A stretch of 64,000 bases of DNA from Filimonas lacunae (lineage in GTDB: Bacteria > Bacteroidota > Bacteroidia > Chitinophagales > Chitinophagaceae): NCBI RefSeq assembly GCF_002355595.1, contig NZ_AP017422.1, positions 992,001 through 1,056,000 of the forward strand, given 5' to 3'. The position numbers and the translations under genes were made by a program. Of the stretch, positions 27,680 to 36,322 are shown one piece after another. The notes beneath the pieces are model-generated. The model was not told the DNA's origin. It worked only from the letters and a program-made list of their open reading frames with translations, and ran no database searches. Each line of letters starts with the position of its first letter. The stretch's first letter is position 1.

Positions 27680-27749
27680 GTTATATAAGTTTATTTAAAT
27701 ATACAAAACATTTGTAACTGCATCTCAGGGGAAGCCGGGCATGGCTGGT

Positions 27750-28154
27750 TTAGACCATAAAAACCCAATCGCTATCTGCATGCCAATCGTCTTCCATGTC
27801 GCTTATGCCGCAGCAGGCAGAGCTTAGGCCAATCCCCCAATCCCAATGGCAAACAGCAAAAACACTGGGAAGGTTATCACTATCTGGTATGGGCTGCATA
27901 GCTATCACCAATGTTTCTTCATACGGCTGGTCCATATACTGCAGGCGTAGCTGAAGTCCGGTTTCAGCTGGACAAAGCCGTAAGCCTGCATTTTCAGCAG
28001 CGGCAAAAATTTCTTTGTAGCTCAGTAGTATGGGGGGATCAGGTTGGGGTAGTTGTGGTATTTTTGAGCTGTTGAACGGCTGATGTTTATTACCTTCGTT
28101 ACCATACAAGAATAACTCACATGAAAGTAGTTGCCTTATTATTGGCGGTGTCAT
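27750..28154 (-). CDS. Hypothetical protein, start uncertain
   Basis: Up to 134 residues. The ATG at 28154 lies inside the divergent gene that starts at 28121; a TTG at 28109 would avoid the overlap and give about 119 residues. The conserved-looking part (ILLSYKEIFAAAENAGLRLCPAE, VFAVCHWDWGIGLSSACCGISDMEDDWHADSDWVFMV) is acidic and has several Cys and Trp residues near its end. There is no signal peptide. I do not recognise a family. Confidence 0.5.
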   Translation of the reverse strand: MTPPIIRQLLSCELFLYGNEGNKHQPFNSSKIPQLPQPDPPILLSYKEIFAAAENAGLRLCPAETGLQLRLQYMDQPYEETLVIAMQPIPDSDNLPSVFAVCHWDWGIGLSSACCGISDMEDDWHADSDWVFMV

Positions 28155-28855
28155 TATGCGTTACGGCCCGTTCTCAAAATACCATCAATGCTTACAAGTA
28201 TGTTTTAGTACCTAAGCGTTTCGATTTCCTGAAAGCAGATAATCAGTATGGGTTAAATACTTATTCGAAGGCTTTGCTGGCAGACGTAGGTTTTACTGCG
28301 TTCTTAACTGACGAAATGTTACCTGCAGAACTGGCGGGCAATAAGTGTAATGCGCTTAAAATGGAGCTGGAAGAGAAAAATAGCATGTTTGCCACTGGTT
28401 TAACCCTGGTGTTGAAAGATTGCCTGGGTAATGTTGTTTATAGAGGAAAGGAAGGAAAGAGCAGGGAAAAAGATTGGGCGGCTTCCTACTCAGAAGCTTT
28501 AAGAAATGCGTTTGCTTCGCTGAGTGCGGCGCAATATAAATACGATAGTGCGTTAGCGGCTCCGGCTACACCCGCTGCAGTGAATGTAGCGCCCGTAGTG
28601 GTGGCAGCGGCAACACCTGCTATCTCCACTGAAAACAAGGATGTGTTATATGCACAACCTACCGCTACCGGTTACCAGTTGATTGATACCTCTCCTAAAA
28701 AAGTAATGACATTGCTGAAAACCTCGCAACAGGATACTTTTATTGCGGATGACGGTGATGTAAAAGGTATTGTGTTCAAAAGAAACGGGGAATGGTTCTT
28801 TGAATATTATAAAGAAGACAAGCATGCTTCCCGGAAGCTGAATATTAAGTTCTGA
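28121..28855 (+). CDS. Secreted hypothetical protein
   Basis: A 244-residue protein with a Sec signal (MKVVALLLAVSLCVTARSQ). The N-terminal domain (INAYKYVLVPKRFDFLKADNQYGLNTYSKALLADVGFTAFL ... AASYSEALRNAFASL) is separated by an Ala/Pro/Val linker (near residues 145-170) from a small C-terminal domain (YQLIDTSPKKVMTLLKTSQQDTFIADDGDVKGIVFKRNGEWFFEYY). It resembles periplasmic Bacteroidota proteins of unknown role. A strong terminator follows. Confidence 0.7.
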   Translation: MKVVALLLAVSLCVTARSQNTINAYKYVLVPKRFDFLKADNQYGLNTYSKALLADVGFTAFLTDEMLPAELAGNKCNALKMELEEKNSMFATGLTLVLKDCLGNVVYRGKEGKSREKDWAASYSEALRNAFASLSAAQYKYDSALAAPATPAAVNVAPVVVAAATPAISTENKDVLYAQPTATGYQLIDTSPKKVMTLLKTSQQDTFIADDGDVKGIVFKRNGEWFFEYYKEDKHASRKLNIKF

Positions 28856-28906
28856 TAAATTGTTTTCTTCTCCGCTAAAATTTACGGAAACCTGGAATAA
28901 GCTTTG

Positions 28907-28934
28907 AGCCGCCTTTTTAAGGCGGCTTTTTTTT
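28907..28934 (+). terminator. Rho-independent terminator
   Basis: AGCCGCCTT (28907-28915) and AAGGCGGCT (28919-28927) form a 9-bp stem with a 3-nt loop, followed by a run of T to 28934. It closes the preceding gene and isolates the RiPP cluster from it. Confidence 0.9.
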
Positions 28935-29020
28935 AAAAAAAGGCTGAACGGGGAGGCCTGGAGTTATTTTTGAATGGAAAAACAATACTGCAATAACCTG
29001 CTTTGAGCGGTTAAAAAACC

Positions 29021-29052
29021 TCTTTGTCGAACGAAACCCCTTCTCCATCGAA
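29021..29052 (+). promoter_or_regulatory. Paired 11-bp direct repeat, likely LytTR operator (RiPP operon)
   Basis: TCTTTGTCGAA (29021-29031) and TCTCCATCGAA (29042-29052) are direct repeats spaced 21 bp start to start, about 98 bp upstream of the first RiPP-cluster gene. The same pair with the same 21-bp spacing occurs at 44321-44352. LytTR regulators such as AgrA bind short direct repeats about two helical turns apart, and a LytTR gene lies in this cluster. Binding itself is inferred. Confidence 0.65.
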
Positions 29053-29149
29053 GAGTCGCCTGTAATCAGCGAACTCATTTTTCAGTAGGAAAAAAGTTTT
29101 CAAAATTTATATCAGAAAGCACAACGAGCTAACTGAAAACCTGATTACC

Positions 29150-31537
29150 ATGAAACTAGCTATCCTACTTATCTTATACAGCCTGCTTTTGGTGCAAGGG
29201 ACAGCGCAAGTGGTAGCTGTGGAAGGGAAAATTGCTGATGAAAAGGCAACGCCTGTGCCCTTTGCTACCGTGGCTGTGTTAAGTAACAATAAAGTAATAG
29301 CTGAAAAAATTTCAGCAGAAGATGGTAGTTTTTTATTGCAGGTAACTGATAATCAGCCATACCAGATACGTATCACGCATACCGCTTACCAGCAGGTTTC
29401 TCTGCCTATACAACTCAATGGCGCTTTAAAGTTGGCTACCATTGTTTTACAAAAACAGGATAACCAGCTGGCAGGAGTAACCGTAGCTACAAAAAGAGCC
29501 TTTATTACGCGTAAAACAGATCGTTTGGTAATGGATGTCAGTAACAATGCACTCACAGCGGGAAGGTCTTCTTTAGAGTTGTTTCAGCTGGCGCCTGGCG
29601 TATTTGTGAGTAATGGAAAAATTACTATCAACGGTAATCCGGGAACAAGGGTAATGGTCAATGGAAAGATGTTACAGTTAAGTGGTGATGACCTTATCGC
29701 TTATTTAAGCAGTTTACGGGCAGATAATATCCAGTCTATTGAAATTATAGCACATCCGCCGGCAGAGTACGATGCAGAAGGTAGCGGTGGCTACATAAAC
29801 ATAGTTCTGAAAGTACAAAAGACAGCAGGTTTAAATGGCAGTGTTAACCTGGGGTATACACAAGGACGCTACCCCGGTACCAATGAAGGCATGCAACTTA
29901 ATTTTAAGCAAAATAAAGTATCGCTTTTTGCAAGCTATAATTACGATAATACCAGGGATTTTGAAGAATCGCGTTTCTTCAGGAATATTACCGACAGTAT
30001 TACTTATCTGTCCATTACCAAACGGGTAACCACTGCTACAGCGCATAGGGTACGTGCCGGTGGAGTATATGACATCGATAAAAAGCAATACGTTTCTATA
30101 GATTATACAGGCTCGTTCAGGAACAGTGGGTTTTCTTATAACTCAGATATTGTTATAGCAGCTCCGCAGCCTGAGAATAATCAAAAAGTGCTGGGTAGTT
30201 ATCCTGTAACCAGTTCCAGGAATTATCATAATCTGGGAGTTAACTACCATCTTACCCTTGATACATTGGGTACGGCCTTTATACTGCTTTCCGATTATAC
30301 CAGCAACCGATCTGCCACCGTTAGTGCAGCACATAGTTTGTTTTACGATGGCGGCAATGCCTTTATAGGTGATACCTCGTTCAGAAACCGTACACCCAGT
30401 ACCGCTACAGTTTTTACAGCTGATGCCAGGTATACTAAAGTGTGGAAACGAAATGCGGTATTGAATATAGGGGCTAAAATCACCAACACCGGTATTGAAA
30501 ACAGCGGTACTTATGAAGGGTATACCAATGACAAGTGGCTGGGTAAAAATGAACTGGACTATGTGTATAATTACCATGAAGATATTGTGGCCGGGTATGT
30601 AAGTTATAGTGGTAAGATTTTACAAACTACCCTGCAGTTGGGTATAAGGGGGGAGCATACACATACAGAAGGTAAGCTGGAAACAACCGGCCTGGTAAAT
30701 GCAAGAAACTATTTCAACCTTTTTCCTACAGTATACCTGAAACGAAATACTAATAAAAAATACAATGATTATATCAGCTTTTATTATGGTAAAAGGGTGT
30801 CCAGGCCTTCGTACAGCGATTTAAATCCCTATGAAAGTTACGCCGATAATTACACCATTGGCAGAGGTAATCCCTATCTCAATCCTTCTTTTATTCATTC
30901 GTTTGAGTTAGGATATACTTTTCGTAACAAGTACACCGTATCCGTTTCGTACGATCGTCAGAAAGATATGATTGCACAATATGCCATGCAATCGCCCATC
31001 GATTCGCTGATTACCATTTATACACGTGCAAACTTTGGGAAAAGAACAAATGCAGGAATTACTCTATACGCACCTGTTGCCATTACCAAATGGTGGAACT
31101 GGAACAACAATGTGATGCTAAGAAGGGAAACGGTAGCCATGCAGCATATTGATATCAGAAAAACCATTGTCACCATCCAGGCTAACCAGCAATTTATTTT
31201 GCCCGCTAATTTTAGCATTAGTCTCAATACCTCTTACTATTCCAACTTCATATTCGGCAATTTCCTGGTAAACCCTTTTGTGGTGGTAGATATAGGAGTG
31301 CAAAAGAAACTGATGCAAAACAAACTGGTATTGAAAGCTTCTATTAGTGATATAGGGTATGGATACAGGTTAAATGGGAAAATATACTACAGCAATAGCA
31401 ATATAGGCAGTATGGAGCAGAAAAGACAAACACGCACCTTTAACCTGGCAGCTATTTACAACTTCGATTTAGGAAAGTCTTTTAAAGCCAGGAAAATAGA
31501 AAGCAGTAATGCTGATGAACAAAACAGATTAAAATAA
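29150..31537 (+). CDS. Outer-membrane beta-barrel protein (TonB-receptor-like) of the RiPP cluster
   Basis: A 795-residue protein with a signal peptide (LAILLILYSLLLVQGTAQ). A carboxypeptidase-like beta domain (around 22-100, VEGKIADEKATPVPFATVAVL) is followed by a plug-like part (RTSSLELFQLAPGVFV-type region, ITINGNPGTRVMVNGKMLQL, IQSIEIIAHPPAEYDAEGSGGYINIVLK) and a long barrel. This is the outer-membrane beta-barrel family related to TonB receptors. It leads the operon with the direct-repeat operator upstream and could be the outer-membrane path or uptake receptor for the peptide product; that role is inference. Confidence 0.88.
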   Translation: MKLAILLILYSLLLVQGTAQVVAVEGKIADEKATPVPFATVAVLSNNKVIAEKISAEDGSFLLQVTDNQPYQIRITHTAYQQVSLPIQLNGALKLATIVLQKQDNQLAGVTVATKRAFITRKTDRLVMDVSNNALTAGRSSLELFQLAPGVFVSNGKITINGNPGTRVMVNGKMLQLSGDDLIAYLSSLRADNIQSIEIIAHPPAEYDAEGSGGYINIVLKVQKTAGLNGSVNLGYTQGRYPGTNEGMQLNFKQNKVSLFASYNYDNTRDFEESRFFRNITDSITYLSITKRVTTATAHRVRAGGVYDIDKKQYVSIDYTGSFRNSGFSYNSDIVIAAPQPENNQKVLGSYPVTSSRNYHNLGVNYHLTLDTLGTAFILLSDYTSNRSATVSAAHSLFYDGGNAFIGDTSFRNRTPSTATVFTADARYTKVWKRNAVLNIGAKITNTGIENSGTYEGYTNDKWLGKNELDYVYNYHEDIVAGYVSYSGKILQTTLQLGIRGEHTHTEGKLETTGLVNARNYFNLFPTVYLKRNTNKKYNDYISFYYGKRVSRPSYSDLNPYESYADNYTIGRGNPYLNPSFIHSFELGYTFRNKYTVSVSYDRQKDMIAQYAMQSPIDSLITIYTRANFGKRTNAGITLYAPVAITKWWNWNNNVMLRRETVAMQHIDIRKTIVTIQANQQFILPANFSISLNTSYYSNFIFGNFLVNPFVVVDIGVQKKLMQNKLVLKASISDIGYGYRLNGKIYYSNSNIGSMEQKRQTRTFNLAAIYNFDLGKSFKARKIESSNADEQNRLK

Positions 31538-31615
31538 AGATAGTCGTTGCAACAAATGGGAAACGCCGAAAACCAGTTAAAAGAGTAGGCAAAAACACTT
31601 TTAAACTTAACTACA

Positions 31616-31816
31616 ATGTCAACACAGCCAAACAATCAGAAGACCATCCAGGATCTGGAAAGTGCAAAAACAAGACTGACCAACCTGATCACTGTTTTAA
31701 AAGAAAACCCAGCTCTTTTGTCTGAAGATGAATTAAAGCAATTAAGCGGTGGTTTTTCTGAAGTAGCAGGTGAAGATGCTTCCGTAATTCTGGATATTAA
31801 CCTGATCGCTTGCTAA
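31616..31816 (+). CDS. RiPP precursor peptide, double-glycine leader, C-terminal cysteine
   Basis: A 66-residue peptide. Residues 1-46 form a charged, helical leader ending LSEDELKQLSGG, the classic site cut by C39 peptidases. The predicted core is the last 20 residues, FSEVAGEDASVILDINLIAC, with Ser at core positions 2 and 10 and a single Cys as the very last residue. A C-terminal Cys is what EpiD-type decarboxylases act on, and such an enzyme is encoded 1.2 kb downstream. Only 7 bp separate it from the SagB-type gene. The processing steps are inferred, but its identity as a precursor is well supported. Confidence 0.85.
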   Translation: MSTQPNNQKTIQDLESAKTRLTNLITVLKENPALLSEDELKQLSGGFSEVAGEDASVILDINLIAC

Positions 31817-31823
31817 CCACAGC

Positions 31824-33011
31824 ATGCTTATGAAAGAAAGGATTTATCAACCGTTGATAAATCCTTTCTTAAAACGATTGGTCGTTGCTAATCTATTACC
31901 TCTTTGTCCTAAACTATTGATTATGAAATTCAGAAGAGCCCGCTCCCTTTTCTTTACTATACAAAAAGGAGAGATATACGTCCAGAATTTCCTGCAAAAC
32001 AAAACCATTAAAGTTTCACTGGAGGAATTAAGCCTGATTACCGGCATGGATGAATGGGTGGGGGAAGAATTTCTACTCCATAATTTTATTGAAAGCGCTA
32101 CGGCAGACGACCGTTACGACCGGCTAACCAAATTGATAATATGCGGCGTTATTGTAACGGAAGACTCTAAAGAAGAGCAGGAAGATGCCGAATATAAAAA
32201 GCGATGGGAATGGGGTGAAAAAGTGGGGGCTTTTCATTTTACCCTGAAGCATACACATTTTTACCCGGTGCAGTCGGAAAAGATGAAAGCGTTGTATGAG
32301 CATATAACCTATAAAACAGAACATGATCCAAGCCCTGAATTGTATGCAGTAAACAAGAATCACTATAGCCAGGTATACGAGTATACACCGCCTGCCGACG
32401 ATGAAGGTATATTTAAAACCATCACGCGTCGAAGAACGGTAAGACTTTTTGATGAGCACCAGCCTGTTACACAGCAGCAATTGGTTAATTGTTTATACGC
32501 GGGTGTAGGTATTATTAAATTCAGGGAAGTGCCTCCTATGGGTAAAATGCCTTTGAAAACTACCCCTTCGGGTGGTGCCCGTAATCCTTTTGAGGCCTAC
32601 GTTTTATGCAGAAATGTGGACGGGTTGCCTAATGGATTATATCATTATTCTGCTACAGAGCATTCGCTGGGGTTGGTGAACAGCGGACAGGTTCATACAC
32701 CAGCCGCCATCCTGGGCGATCAATTGTGGATTAACGAAGCAGCCGTGGTGGTTTTTCTGGTAGCGAATTTTGAAAGAACGATGTGGAAATACTCGCACCC
32801 GGTAGGCTATAAAGCGGTGATGCTGGAAGCAGGCCATATAGCACAGAACATGATTCTGGCTGCCAATGAATATGGTTTTTATGGCTCCCCTACAGCTGCG
32901 GTTATCAGCACCCGGTTTGAAGAACTGATGGAGGAAAAGAATTTTACCAAAGCTTGTGTGTATGCTATTGCTATGGGGCATGCACATGCTGAAGCAGTAG
33001 AATTACAATAA
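31824..33011 (+). CDS. SagB-type FMN-dependent dehydrogenase
   Basis: A 395-residue protein (an ATG at 31830 is nearly as good). The N-terminal ~170 residues match the SagB-type leader domain (RRARSLFFTIQKGEIYVQNF, KRWEWGEKVGAFHFTLKHTHFYP). The C-terminal nitroreductase fold begins TITRRRTVRLFDEHQPVTQQQLVNCLYAGVG and includes TPSGGARNPFEAYVL, GLYHY and EAGHIAQNMILAANEYGF for FMN binding. In azole peptides SagB oxidises azolines, but no YcaO partner is present here. It may instead reduce dehydro-residues or oxidise another bond in the precursor. It is cytosolic and inside the operon. Confidence 0.88.
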   Translation: MLMKERIYQPLINPFLKRLVVANLLPLCPKLLIMKFRRARSLFFTIQKGEIYVQNFLQNKTIKVSLEELSLITGMDEWVGEEFLLHNFIESATADDRYDRLTKLIICGVIVTEDSKEEQEDAEYKKRWEWGEKVGAFHFTLKHTHFYPVQSEKMKALYEHITYKTEHDPSPELYAVNKNHYSQVYEYTPPADDEGIFKTITRRRTVRLFDEHQPVTQQQLVNCLYAGVGIIKFREVPPMGKMPLKTTPSGGARNPFEAYVLCRNVDGLPNGLYHYSATEHSLGLVNSGQVHTPAAILGDQLWINEAAVVVFLVANFERTMWKYSHPVGYKAVMLEAGHIAQNMILAANEYGFYGSPTAAVISTRFEELMEEKNFTKACVYAIAMGHAHAEAVELQ

Positions 33012-33020
33012 ATATATACT

Positions 33021-33560
33021 ATGAGAAATATTGCGTTGGGTATTACAGGTGCTGTTTCTGCTGCAGCAATGCCTTCTTTTATTATGCATCTTCGCAAAGA
33101 GCTGAATTGTAATATAACGGTAATGGTATCTAAAAATGCCACCCAGTTTGTTACACCTTATGCCTTGAGAATATATTCAGGTAATGAAGTGTTTACCGAT
33201 ACTTATGCTATTAGCGAGCATGCACTGGTGCCGCACGTTAAATTATCGCAACAGGTAGATCTGATGGCTATTATGCCCGCTTCCAGTAACATTATTGCCA
33301 AGGCGGCCAATGGAATCAGCGATGATATTATTTCTACTGCTATTACCGCTTCTTCTTCTCCTGTGCTTTTTGTGCCTTCTATGAACGAGCATATGTGGCG
33401 TAAGCCCAGCGTACAAGCCAATGTGGATAGGCTAAAACAATATGGCTATCATGTGCTGGAGCCCGAGCGTGGGTTAAAAGTAGAAGGTCTGAATGAAGTG
33501 TATGGCGCAATGGCGTCTTTAAAAAGCGTGCTGTTATTGTTGAAGCAGTTTTTACCATAA
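33021..33560 (+). CDS. EpiD/LanD-type flavoprotein decarboxylase
   Basis: A 179-residue protein of the homo-oligomeric flavin-containing Cys decarboxylase family. GITGAVSAAA binds the FMN phosphate. PHVKLS carries the catalytic His at residue 72. PASSN (86-90) is the PASANT-like motif, and PSMNEHMW (119-126) matches the PxMNxxMW substrate-recognition motif exactly. The size fits EpiD (181 aa) and not the larger Dfp/CoaBC. It should oxidatively decarboxylate a peptide C-terminal cysteine to an enethiol, and the nearby precursor ends in Cys. Confidence 0.93.
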   Translation: MRNIALGITGAVSAAAMPSFIMHLRKELNCNITVMVSKNATQFVTPYALRIYSGNEVFTDTYAISEHALVPHVKLSQQVDLMAIMPASSNIIAKAANGISDDIISTAITASSSPVLFVPSMNEHMWRKPSVQANVDRLKQYGYHVLEPERGLKVEGLNEVYGAMASLKSVLLLLKQFLP

Positions 33561-33596
33561 CCGGCATTGCCATTCTTTCAATATCAATTCAATAAT

Positions 33597-34919
33597 ATGA
33601 AACTCAGTCAATTTAATAATGCCATTGCATTAAAAGATAAGTTCCTTCTGTATAATGCATTGAGCAACCGCTACCTGGTTGTAGAACCATTGTTGAACGA
33701 ATTGGTAGAGTCGGCCAGGCTCAATGGCAATATTGACGAGTTGTTAGATTATCATCCCGGGTTTTACCAGTCGTTACATAAGAATGGTTTTATAGTAGAA
33801 AATGAAACCGATGAAATTGAGGTGGTAAAGCAAATGCGTCAGCAGGTGGATATAGAAGATGACACACAATACCAGTTGGTGATAAACCCAACTATGAATT
33901 GCAATTTTAAATGCTGGTATTGCTACGAATCACATGAGAAAGGTTCTAAAATGGATACACCTACCATTGAGAACGTAAAAAAACATATTACACATGTAGT
34001 AGAAAGTATGCCCCGGCTTAAAAATTTTCATATATCCTGGTTTGGTGGCGAGCCGCTGCTTTATTTTGAACAGGTGATTGTACCGGTAATGGAGTATGTA
34101 AAAACCTTGTTTGCTCATCGCACTGTTTCTTTTAGCACGGGCTTTACTACCAATGGTTTTTTAATTAACCCATCCATGTTCGATGCCTTCCAGTCGTACC
34201 ATATTACCAATTTCCAGATTACACTGGATGGCAATAAAAAACTGCACGATGCAGTACGTTTTGTCAGCGCCCGTCGTGGTTCATACGATGATATTATAGA
34301 AAACGTATTGTCGCTTTGCCGAAACCAGCTAAGCGTGAGCATACGTATTAATTATACAGCTACTAATTTAAAAGAACTGGAAGAAATTGTGCATGACCTG
34401 CTTCCGCTGGAAGATGATTTTCGCCCTTACCTGCGTATTTCTTTTCATAAAGTATGGCAGGAAAAAGATGTAACCCTCATTGGCAGGGTAAGGGAGTTGC
34501 ACCGCTTTTTCAGAAGCCAGGGTTTTAATACCACATTTGGAGATGTGGATTTGCCGGATACGGTGCGTAATTCCTGCTATGCCGATAAAAAGAATCATGC
34601 TACTATTAACTATAATGGCGAAGTGTTTAAATGCACTGCCCGTAACTTTTCGTCCGGGTCAAAAGAAGGGGAATTGAACACAGATGGCTCTATCACCTGG
34701 AATGAAAAGTATTATAACAGGCTGGATGTGAAATTCAAAAATAAGCCCTGTTTATCTTGTTCTATCCTGCCTATATGCAATGGTGGTTGTTCGCAGGAAG
34801 CCATTGAACACCTGCATGAAGATTATTGCATGTACGATTTTGATGAGCAGCGTAAAAAAGGAGTCATCTTAAACAAGTTTTTGAACATGGCTAATACCCG
34901 TGTCACCGCTAACAGCTAA
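33597..34919 (+). CDS. Radical SAM/SPASM peptide maturase
   Basis: 440 residues from the ATG at 33597; an upstream TTG gives a non-conserved extension. The N-terminal ~85 residues look like a peptide-binding domain. The radical SAM motif is C102-x3-C106-x2-C109 (CNFKCWYC), followed by WFGGEPLL. The C-terminal SPASM domain has many cysteines (FKCTARNF, CLSCSILPICNGGC, DYCMY) for auxiliary iron-sulfur clusters. Such enzymes make thioether, C-C or other radical crosslinks in peptides. The reaction here is unknown. It overlaps no neighbour and continues the operon. Confidence 0.93.
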   Translation: MKLSQFNNAIALKDKFLLYNALSNRYLVVEPLLNELVESARLNGNIDELLDYHPGFYQSLHKNGFIVENETDEIEVVKQMRQQVDIEDDTQYQLVINPTMNCNFKCWYCYESHEKGSKMDTPTIENVKKHITHVVESMPRLKNFHISWFGGEPLLYFEQVIVPVMEYVKTLFAHRTVSFSTGFTTNGFLINPSMFDAFQSYHITNFQITLDGNKKLHDAVRFVSARRGSYDDIIENVLSLCRNQLSVSIRINYTATNLKELEEIVHDLLPLEDDFRPYLRISFHKVWQEKDVTLIGRVRELHRFFRSQGFNTTFGDVDLPDTVRNSCYADKKNHATINYNGEVFKCTARNFSSGSKEGELNTDGSITWNEKYYNRLDVKFKNKPCLSCSILPICNGGCSQEAIEHLHEDYCMYDFDEQRKKGVILNKFLNMANTRVTANS

Positions 34920-34938
34920 TCTCAAAAACGGCACTATT

Positions 34939-35829
34939 ATGAACACACTACAGGAAATAGGAAGAATGCCGGGTAAAGAAGGCCCCTATACCATTTACCT
35001 GAATTATATATTGGATACTGTATTTACACCACAGCAAAAACAGGATTTTAACAGGTTGTCACAAGCATATGATAACTGTTTTGCCCTGGCTAAAGAGAAT
35101 AAGGAAACAGAAATGGATAGGGCCTACGCCTATTGCTGTCAGCTAACAGAAAGTGTAGATGCCGGCATTATGCCGTGGATTGAAGCGCTTTGTGCACCAC
35201 GGTTGTCTTATTGCCAGTATAAGAAAAAAGATTTTGTGGGTGCGCTTGATTTCACCTACGAGATCATAGCAGCTAATCAATACCTGCAACAACAGGGATA
35301 CCAATACCTGTTCTTTTCCGAAATACAGCAGTGGCATAATGTAAGCAGGATTTATTTTTCGCAGGGCGATACCAAAGAAGCGATTGCCGTTTGTGTGCGG
35401 TGCGTGGATGACATGGCTAAGCAGTCGGGTAAATGGGAGTCGTTTGTGTTGCTGAACGGAATAAGTGAGGGGACGTTAATTGCAGAATCGCAATATGGCA
35501 TGCTGATACAGGTGTTAACTGAAACCTTTATCAGGATTCTAAAACTATACAAAAAAGAGACAGTGTTGTTGCGCTACTGGTTGCAGCAGTTTATGAATCC
35601 GCTGGATAGCATTGAATTTTCACGGTTATCGGAGGATATACGCTACCGGCACCTGGATGCATTGATGGCTCTGCTGCGTGAAATGATGCTGGAAAATGGA
35701 GAAGTAAATGCGGCTAACCTGTTGTTTACAGATAAGGAGAATGTAAGCAAAGAGTTGCTGGAAGTAATGCATGCCTATTTGCGGGCATATATATCCGGCA
35801 ATGCTGCTGCATTGGCAAAAGCAGGATAA
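34939..35829 (+). CDS. Helical protein of unknown function in the RiPP operon
   Basis: 296 residues from the ATG at 34939; the frame extends 13 codons into the radical SAM gene. The protein is all-helical and Tyr/Gln/Leu-rich (CAPRLSYCQYKKKDFVGALDFTYEIIAANQYLQQQGYQYLF, WHNVSRIYFSQGDTKEAIAVCVRCVDDMAKQ), suggesting TPR-like repeats. There is no signal peptide or catalytic motif. Position in the operon between the maturase and two small GG peptides suggests a scaffold, chaperone or immunity role; none of these is proven. Confidence 0.75.
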   Translation: MNTLQEIGRMPGKEGPYTIYLNYILDTVFTPQQKQDFNRLSQAYDNCFALAKENKETEMDRAYAYCCQLTESVDAGIMPWIEALCAPRLSYCQYKKKDFVGALDFTYEIIAANQYLQQQGYQYLFFSEIQQWHNVSRIYFSQGDTKEAIAVCVRCVDDMAKQSGKWESFVLLNGISEGTLIAESQYGMLIQVLTETFIRILKLYKKETVLLRYWLQQFMNPLDSIEFSRLSEDIRYRHLDALMALLREMMLENGEVNAANLLFTDKENVSKELLEVMHAYLRAYISGNAAALAKAG

Positions 35830-35857
35830 CCTATATGTAATCACAAATTGTATGATC

Positions 35858-36061
35858 ATGAAAAAGTTAAAGGATTTTTTTACCAGGCAGTCTGCCCTCA
35901 AACTCGAAAATTGCACTTCTTTCCAAATAGAAAAAGAAGAATCTGACAAGCTGTATGGTGGGTTTAAAGAGTATAAGCCACCCATATATGAGCAGGAAGG
36001 GCAGGGCAACACCACCTTTAAAACAACCGAGTTATTCATTCATATCACTGATACTAAATAA
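35858..36061 (+). CDS. Second candidate RiPP precursor, GG motif
   Basis: 67 residues from the ATG at 35858 (an ATG at 35852 adds two). A basic and acidic leader ends IEKEESDKLYGG, followed by F as in the first precursor (SGGF). The remaining 32 residues have no Ser or Cys but six Thr, in NTTFKTTELFIHITDTK at the end. Size, charge and GGF junction match a precursor for C39 export, and Thr are LanB substrates. It lies 22-28 bp after the helical-protein gene and 7 bp before the third small peptide. Confidence 0.65.
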   Translation: MKKLKDFFTRQSALKLENCTSFQIEKEESDKLYGGFKEYKPPIYEQEGQGNTTFKTTELFIHITDTK

Positions 36062-36068
36062 CACTGTT

Positions 36069-36275
36069 ATGTCACAAAAGAAAAATAACAAGAAAGACAA
36101 ACCTAAAGACAAGAAAAACCGCATAGTGGATGTGGAAAAGCTAAAAGCCGATGGCATTATTAAGGGCGAGCCTAAAGATGACATCGAACGAATTGATGGC
36201 GATCATATTCACGGTGGCAGAATGGATGATGAAACCACTGTAGATACGCATTGGCCTACTACCCAGGGAAAATAG
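36069..36275 (+). CDS. Third small GG-containing peptide
   Basis: 68 residues starting at the ATG at 36069, chosen over upstream in-frame codons that overlap the preceding peptide gene. A very Lys-rich N-terminus (KKNNKKDKPKDKKNR) is followed by GEPKDDIERIDGDHIHGG and a tail RMDDETTVDTHWPTTQGK with five Thr and no Cys. The GG could be a C39 cleavage site as in the other two peptides, but the leader is unlike theirs. It may be a precursor or an accessory peptide. Confidence 0.5.
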   Translation: MSQKKNNKKDKPKDKKNRIVDVEKLKADGIIKGEPKDDIERIDGDHIHGGRMDDETTVDTHWPTTQGK

Positions 36276-36322
36276 CTGACATCAGCTTTTATCAGCACTA
36301 ACGTCGAATAAAAATCAAGTCA

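Noticed and set aside
29831-30577. Reverse-strand frames inside the outer-membrane protein gene
   Set aside because: They are antisense shadows of a clear coding region.
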